Shown here piece by piece: positions 48,012 to 50,561 of a DNA stretch of 50,561 nucleotides. Under the pieces are notes generated by a model. That model had not been told where the DNA came from, made no database searches, and saw only the letters and a program-made list of their open reading frames with translations. Positions within the stretch are counted from its first letter, which is position 1, and the number at the start of each line of letters is the position of its first letter. Source of the stretch: Acidobacteriota bacterium (GTDB lineage Bacteria > Acidobacteriota > Vicinamibacteria > Vicinamibacterales > UBA2999); assembly GCA_020851325.1 (NCBI GenBank), contig JADZCY010000257.1:1-50561 (forward strand). The letters run 5' to 3'. The translations under genes and the position numbers were made by a program.

Positions 48012-49880
48012 TCATCCCAATACCTCCGCCGACCGGGCCACACGCCCCGTCAGCGTGAACACGTGGACGCCGTCGGCCATCGGCCGGAGCGCCGCCAGCA
48101 GTTCGCGCGCGATGGCCACGCCTTCGGCCGCCGCCGCGTCCGCGGTCTCCGTCCGCCGCATGCGGTCCACCACATCTTCTGGGACGGTAACGTCGGGCAC
48201 TTCGTTCGCCATGAACTCGGCGTGCAGCGCCGAATCGAACGGCCAGATGCCAACGATCAGCGGCAATCCGAACGGCACGACGCGGGCGCGGAAGCGCTCG
48301 AACGCCGCCACGTCGAACACCGGCCGCGTGACGATGAACTCGGCGCCGGCCTCCACCTTGTAGGCCAGGCGCTTCAGTTCCTGATCGAGATCGCGCGACG
48401 GGTTGGCCATCACCCCGGCCAGAAACGCCGTCGGCGCGCCGATCGGCTGCCCGCCGATGTCCAGCCCGTGATTGAGCCGCGAGATGACGTTGGTCAAGCC
48501 GATCGAATCGACATCGAACACCGCCGTCGCGTCAGGGATATCCCCAAGGCTCCGCACATCGCCGGTGATACCGAGCAGATTGCGCAGCCCCAGCGCGTGC
48601 GCGCCGAGCAGGTCGGACTGGATGCCGAGCAGGTTGCGATCGCGGCACGAATACTGGAGCAGCGTCTCGACACCGGCCTGCTGCCGCAGCAGCACCGCCA
48701 GCGCCAGCGCGCTCAGACGCGCGCCACTGCGCGCGCCGTCGGGAATGGTTACGGCATCGACGCCGCGTTCGCGCAGCATCGCCGCCGCCGCCAGCGCGCC
48801 GGCGACGTCGTAGCCGCGTGACGGCGGCAGTTCGACGATCGTCACGAACTGCCGTGCCACCAGTCGCGCCGCCAGCGGACTCTTCTCCACCATCGGCGTC
48901 GCGCTCACCGCGTTCGGCTGATGCGCCACATCGGCATGGGGCGTCGTCGTCGCGCCGCTCTCGCCCGCACCCGCAGCTTTGGCCGTCAGGCTCGGCCCCA
49001 TCGCCTTCACGGCCAGCGCGATCTGGCGGATGTGCTCCGGCGTCGTGCCGCAGCAGCCGCCGACCAGGCGCACGCCCTGCGTGACGAAGCGCCGCGCGTA
49101 GGACGCCATGTAGTCCGGCGACGACAGATACAGGTTGCGGCCTTCGATGTCGCGCGGCCGTCCGGCGTTGGGCTGCGCCGCCAGCGGACACGCGACGACG
49201 TCCGCCAGCCGCTCGATGGTCTCGAGCATCGGCGCCGGTCCGACGCTGCAGTTCAACCCGACGATGGTGGCGCCGGCGGTGACGAGCGCGGGCGCGAACT
49301 GTTCTGGCGGCGTGCCGTCCAGGCTGTTGCCATCCTCTTCCGTGGTCATCTGCGCGACGATCGGCAGTGAGCTGACGGCACGCACGGCGCTGATGGCGGC
49401 GCGAATCTCGTTGAGATCGCGGAACGTTTCCAGGACGAACAGATCGACGCCGCCGGCGGCCAGCGCGGCGGCCTGCTCGCGGAACATCGATTCCGCTTCA
49501 TCGACGCCGGTCTTGCCCCACGGCTCGATGCGCACGCCGAGCGGACCGATGGCGCCGGCCACATACGCACGCGGCGCGCCGTTCACGCCGTCGCGCGCCT
49601 CGCGCGCGAGCGTCGCCGCGGCTTCGTTGAGTTCAGCGACGCGATTGCCCAGGCCGAAGGCCCGGAGCTTCATGCGATTGGCGCCGAAGGTGTTGGTCTC
49701 GATGACGTCGGCGCCGGCCCGCAGGTACTGCAGGTGGACGTCGCGCACGAGATCCGGTTCGGTCAGCGTGAGCGATTCGAAACAGCGGTTGATGAAGACG
49801 CCCTTGCCATAGAGCATCGTCCCCATCGCGCCGTCGCACACGAGGACGCGCTCGGCCAGCGCGTCGAGGAACGGTTTCAA
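48012..49880 (-). CDS. Bifunctional homocysteine S-methyltransferase / methylenetetrahydrofolate reductase
   Basis: A 622-residue fusion. The N-terminal half is a homocysteine methyltransferase TIM barrel with VCDGAMGTMLY and the zinc cysteines in GLNCSVGPAPM and VGGCCGTTPEH. After a low-complexity linker (about 295-330) the C-terminal half is a MetF-type methylenetetrahydrofolate reductase (VTIVELPPSRGYDV, GITGDVRSLGD, FIVTRPVFD). Such YitJ-like fusions serve methionine regeneration and folate one-carbon flow. The start is a TTG at 49880 immediately after the stop of the ferredoxin gene (TGATTG), so translation is coupled to it. Confidence 0.92.
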   Translation of the reverse strand: MKPFLDALAERVLVCDGAMGTMLYGKGVFINRCFESLTLTEPDLVRDVHLQYLRAGADVIETNTFGANRMKLRAFGLGNRVAELNEAAATLAREARDGVNGAPRAYVAGAIGPLGVRIEPWGKTGVDEAESMFREQAAALAAGGVDLFVLETFRDLNEIRAAISAVRAVSSLPIVAQMTTEEDGNSLDGTPPEQFAPALVTAGATIVGLNCSVGPAPMLETIERLADVVACPLAAQPNAGRPRDIEGRNLYLSSPDYMASYARRFVTQGVRLVGGCCGTTPEHIRQIALAVKAMGPSLTAKAAGAGESGATTTPHADVAHQPNAVSATPMVEKSPLAARLVARQFVTIVELPPSRGYDVAGALAAAAMLRERGVDAVTIPDGARSGARLSALALAVLLRQQAGVETLLQYSCRDRNLLGIQSDLLGAHALGLRNLLGITGDVRSLGDIPDATAVFDVDSIGLTNVISRLNHGLDIGGQPIGAPTAFLAGVMANPSRDLDQELKRLAYKVEAGAEFIVTRPVFDVAAFERFRARVVPFGLPLIVGIWPFDSALHAEFMANEVPDVTVPEDVVDRMRRTETADAAAAEGVAIARELLAALRPMADGVHVFTLTGRVARSAEVLG

Positions 49881-50327
49881 TCAGCGACCCTGGATGGGCG
49901 CCTTCTCATCGGCTGCGGCCGGCACGAGCAGCTCGGTCTTGTCCCAGATGAAGTCGTCCTTGCTGTAGACGGCGAGCTCGTAGTCCTTGCCCATGAAGAT
50001 GGCCGACACCGGGCACGCCTCTTCGCAGTAGCCGCAGAAGATGCAGCGCGTCTTGTGAATCTGGTAGACCGACGCGTAGCGCGGACCGGCCATCACCGTG
50101 CCGTCGTTCTCCGCCGCTTCCAGATAAATCGCGTCGGCCGGGCAGGCGACCGCGCAGAGGCCGCAGGCGACGCACTTCTCGAGACCGTTCTCGTCGCGCA
50201 TCAGCACCTGCTTGCCGCGATAGCGCGGGAACATCGGGACCTTGACGTCCGGGTAGTTCACCGTGATCGGGCGGCGGAAGAGGTGCCTGAAGGTCAGCGC
50301 AAAGCCTTCGACGAGCGGTCGGAGCAT
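49881..50327 (-). CDS. nuoI: NuoI-like 2x[4Fe-4S] ferredoxin
   Basis: A 148-residue protein with two [4Fe-4S] binding motifs, CVACGLCAVACP (from residue 52) and CIFCGYCEEACP (about residue 95). The amphipathic N-terminus LRPLVEGFALTFRHLFRRPIT matches NADH-quinone oxidoreductase subunit I. The track ORF starts at 50546; ATG 50327 gives the normal NuoI N-terminus. No other nuo gene is visible here; instead it is coupled to the MTHFR fusion. It has a TATCAT -10 at 50340-50335 (one-base leader) covered by a palindrome. It could be a genuine NuoI encoded apart from its complex, or a ferredoxin recruited by the MTHFR. Confidence 0.88.
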   Translation of the reverse strand: MLRPLVEGFALTFRHLFRRPITVNYPDVKVPMFPRYRGKQVLMRDENGLEKCVACGLCAVACPADAIYLEAAENDGTVMAGPRYASVYQIHKTRCIFCGYCEEACPVSAIFMGKDYELAVYSKDDFIWDKTELLVPAAADEKAPIQGR

Positions 50328-50330
50328 AAG

Positions 50331-50348
50331 GGAAATGATACCATTTCC
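50331..50348. promoter_or_regulatory. Palindromic operator-like site over the nuoI promoter
   Basis: GGAAATG, four bases, CATTTCC is a perfect 7-bp dyad. It covers the minus-strand TATCAT -10 (50340-50335) and the upstream edge of the divergent kinase gene, a good position for a repressor acting on either gene. Confidence 0.5.
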
Positions 50349-50364
50349 GGCGGGATCGACTGCC

Positions 50365-50561
50365 GTGCCGCAGGAACCCAAGTTCTTATCCGCCGGGCAG
50401 TTCCTGCTCATCACCCTGATCGTCAAGCTGGCCGTGATGGCGACGCTGGCGACGATGCTGGCGCGCTTCCGCCGGTTCCGCCACATCCTGATCTTCGAGC
50501 AGCGCAACTGGCCCGATCGTCTGGTGTTCGCGGCCAGCCTGATCATCCCCTTTACCGCCGG
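50365..50561 (+). CDS. LytS-type sensor histidine kinase, N-terminal fragment (cut by window end)
   Basis: An open frame absent from the ORF track because it is cut by the window end. It reads VPQEPKFLSAGQ, then a hydrophobic helix LLITLIVKLAVMATLATMLAR, then FRHILIFEQRNWPDRLVFAA and IIPFTAG. This matches the start of the 5TM-LYT sensor region of LytS/YehU-like histidine kinases as I recall it. The start may be GTG 50365 or the in-frame ATG 50335 (MIPFPAGSTAV...), which overlaps the palindrome. It is divergent from nuoI. Confidence 0.65.
   Translation, partial: MPQEPKFLSAGQFLLITLIVKLAVMATLATMLARFRRFRHILIFEQRNWPDRLVFAASLIIPFTA

Noticed and set aside
1-50561. Mobile elements, prophage, tRNA/rRNA, integrase-type att sites
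   Set aside because: No transposase, integrase, phage structural gene or cloverleaf-like sequence was recognised. I could not run a tRNA or rRNA search.

Overview
Organism and general character. This is a GC-rich bacterial chromosome segment, densely packed with genes. A Planctomycetes/Acidobacteria-style DUF1592/DUF1588 cytochrome protein sits beside a DUF1552 protein. There is also a TonB-dependent receptor with a carboxypeptidase-like N-terminal fold, a MoxR/DUF58/BatA/DUF4175/DUF4159 operon, and PIG-V-like and FHA-SpoIIE proteins. Together these suggest an Acidobacteriota member, probably of the Vicinamibacteria (old subdivision 6) type; this is an inference from gene content, not a database match. 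I see no insertion sequence, prophage, CRISPR array, rRNA or tRNA.

Layout. 1-10.5 kb is a phosphate-centred region: glgC, an OmpR/PhoB-type response regulator, a minus-strand group (SixA-like phosphatase, lipid kinase, small hypothetical), an Ppx/GppA exopolyphosphatase with HD domain, then a compact pstSCAB-phoU operon. Phased 11-nt direct repeats resembling Pho boxes lie upstream of both the regulator and pstS. 10.6-15.5 kb holds citrate synthase, an M28 peptidase, an FHA-GAF-SpoIIE phosphatase, a zinc-ribbon membrane protein and a rhomboid protease. 15.5-29.5 kb is one apparent eight-gene minus-strand operon: TPR/gluzincin peptidase, DUF4159, MoxR ATPase, DUF58, BatA-type protein, a 1198-residue DUF4175 protein, a VWA/glutamine-amidotransferase-like membrane protein and a caspase-fold protein with no cysteine in its mature part. 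29.6-35.3 kb is a secreted DUF1592 cytochrome / DUF1552 / ankyrin set. 35.5-40.6 kb is a small lipid- or polyketide-like operon (ketosynthase, FAD oxidoreductase, ICMT-like methyltransferase, PIG-V-like mannosyltransferase) divergent from a second ICMT-like gene. 40.8-50.6 kb holds a zinc-ribbon protein, a TonB receptor, a glycosyltransferase-like protein, an M24 peptidase, a PmtA-like methyltransferase, a homocysteine methyltransferase/MTHFR fusion, a NuoI-like ferredoxin and the start of a LytS-type sensor kinase cut by the window edge.

Most unusual features. Intergenic gaps are filled with several unrelated families of short-word repeats. In four of the five convergent gene junctions the gap is an inverted repeat, and the repeat itself supplies, or directly abuts, the stop codons of the flanking genes. 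Many genes that follow a gap have a TANNNT-type -10 hexamer placed so that transcription would start at or within about two bases of the start codon, with no Shine-Dalgarno sequence, implying frequent leaderless transcripts. One 18-bp divergent gap (39888-39905) carries overlapping -10 hexamers facing both ways, so both transcripts would be essentially leaderless.
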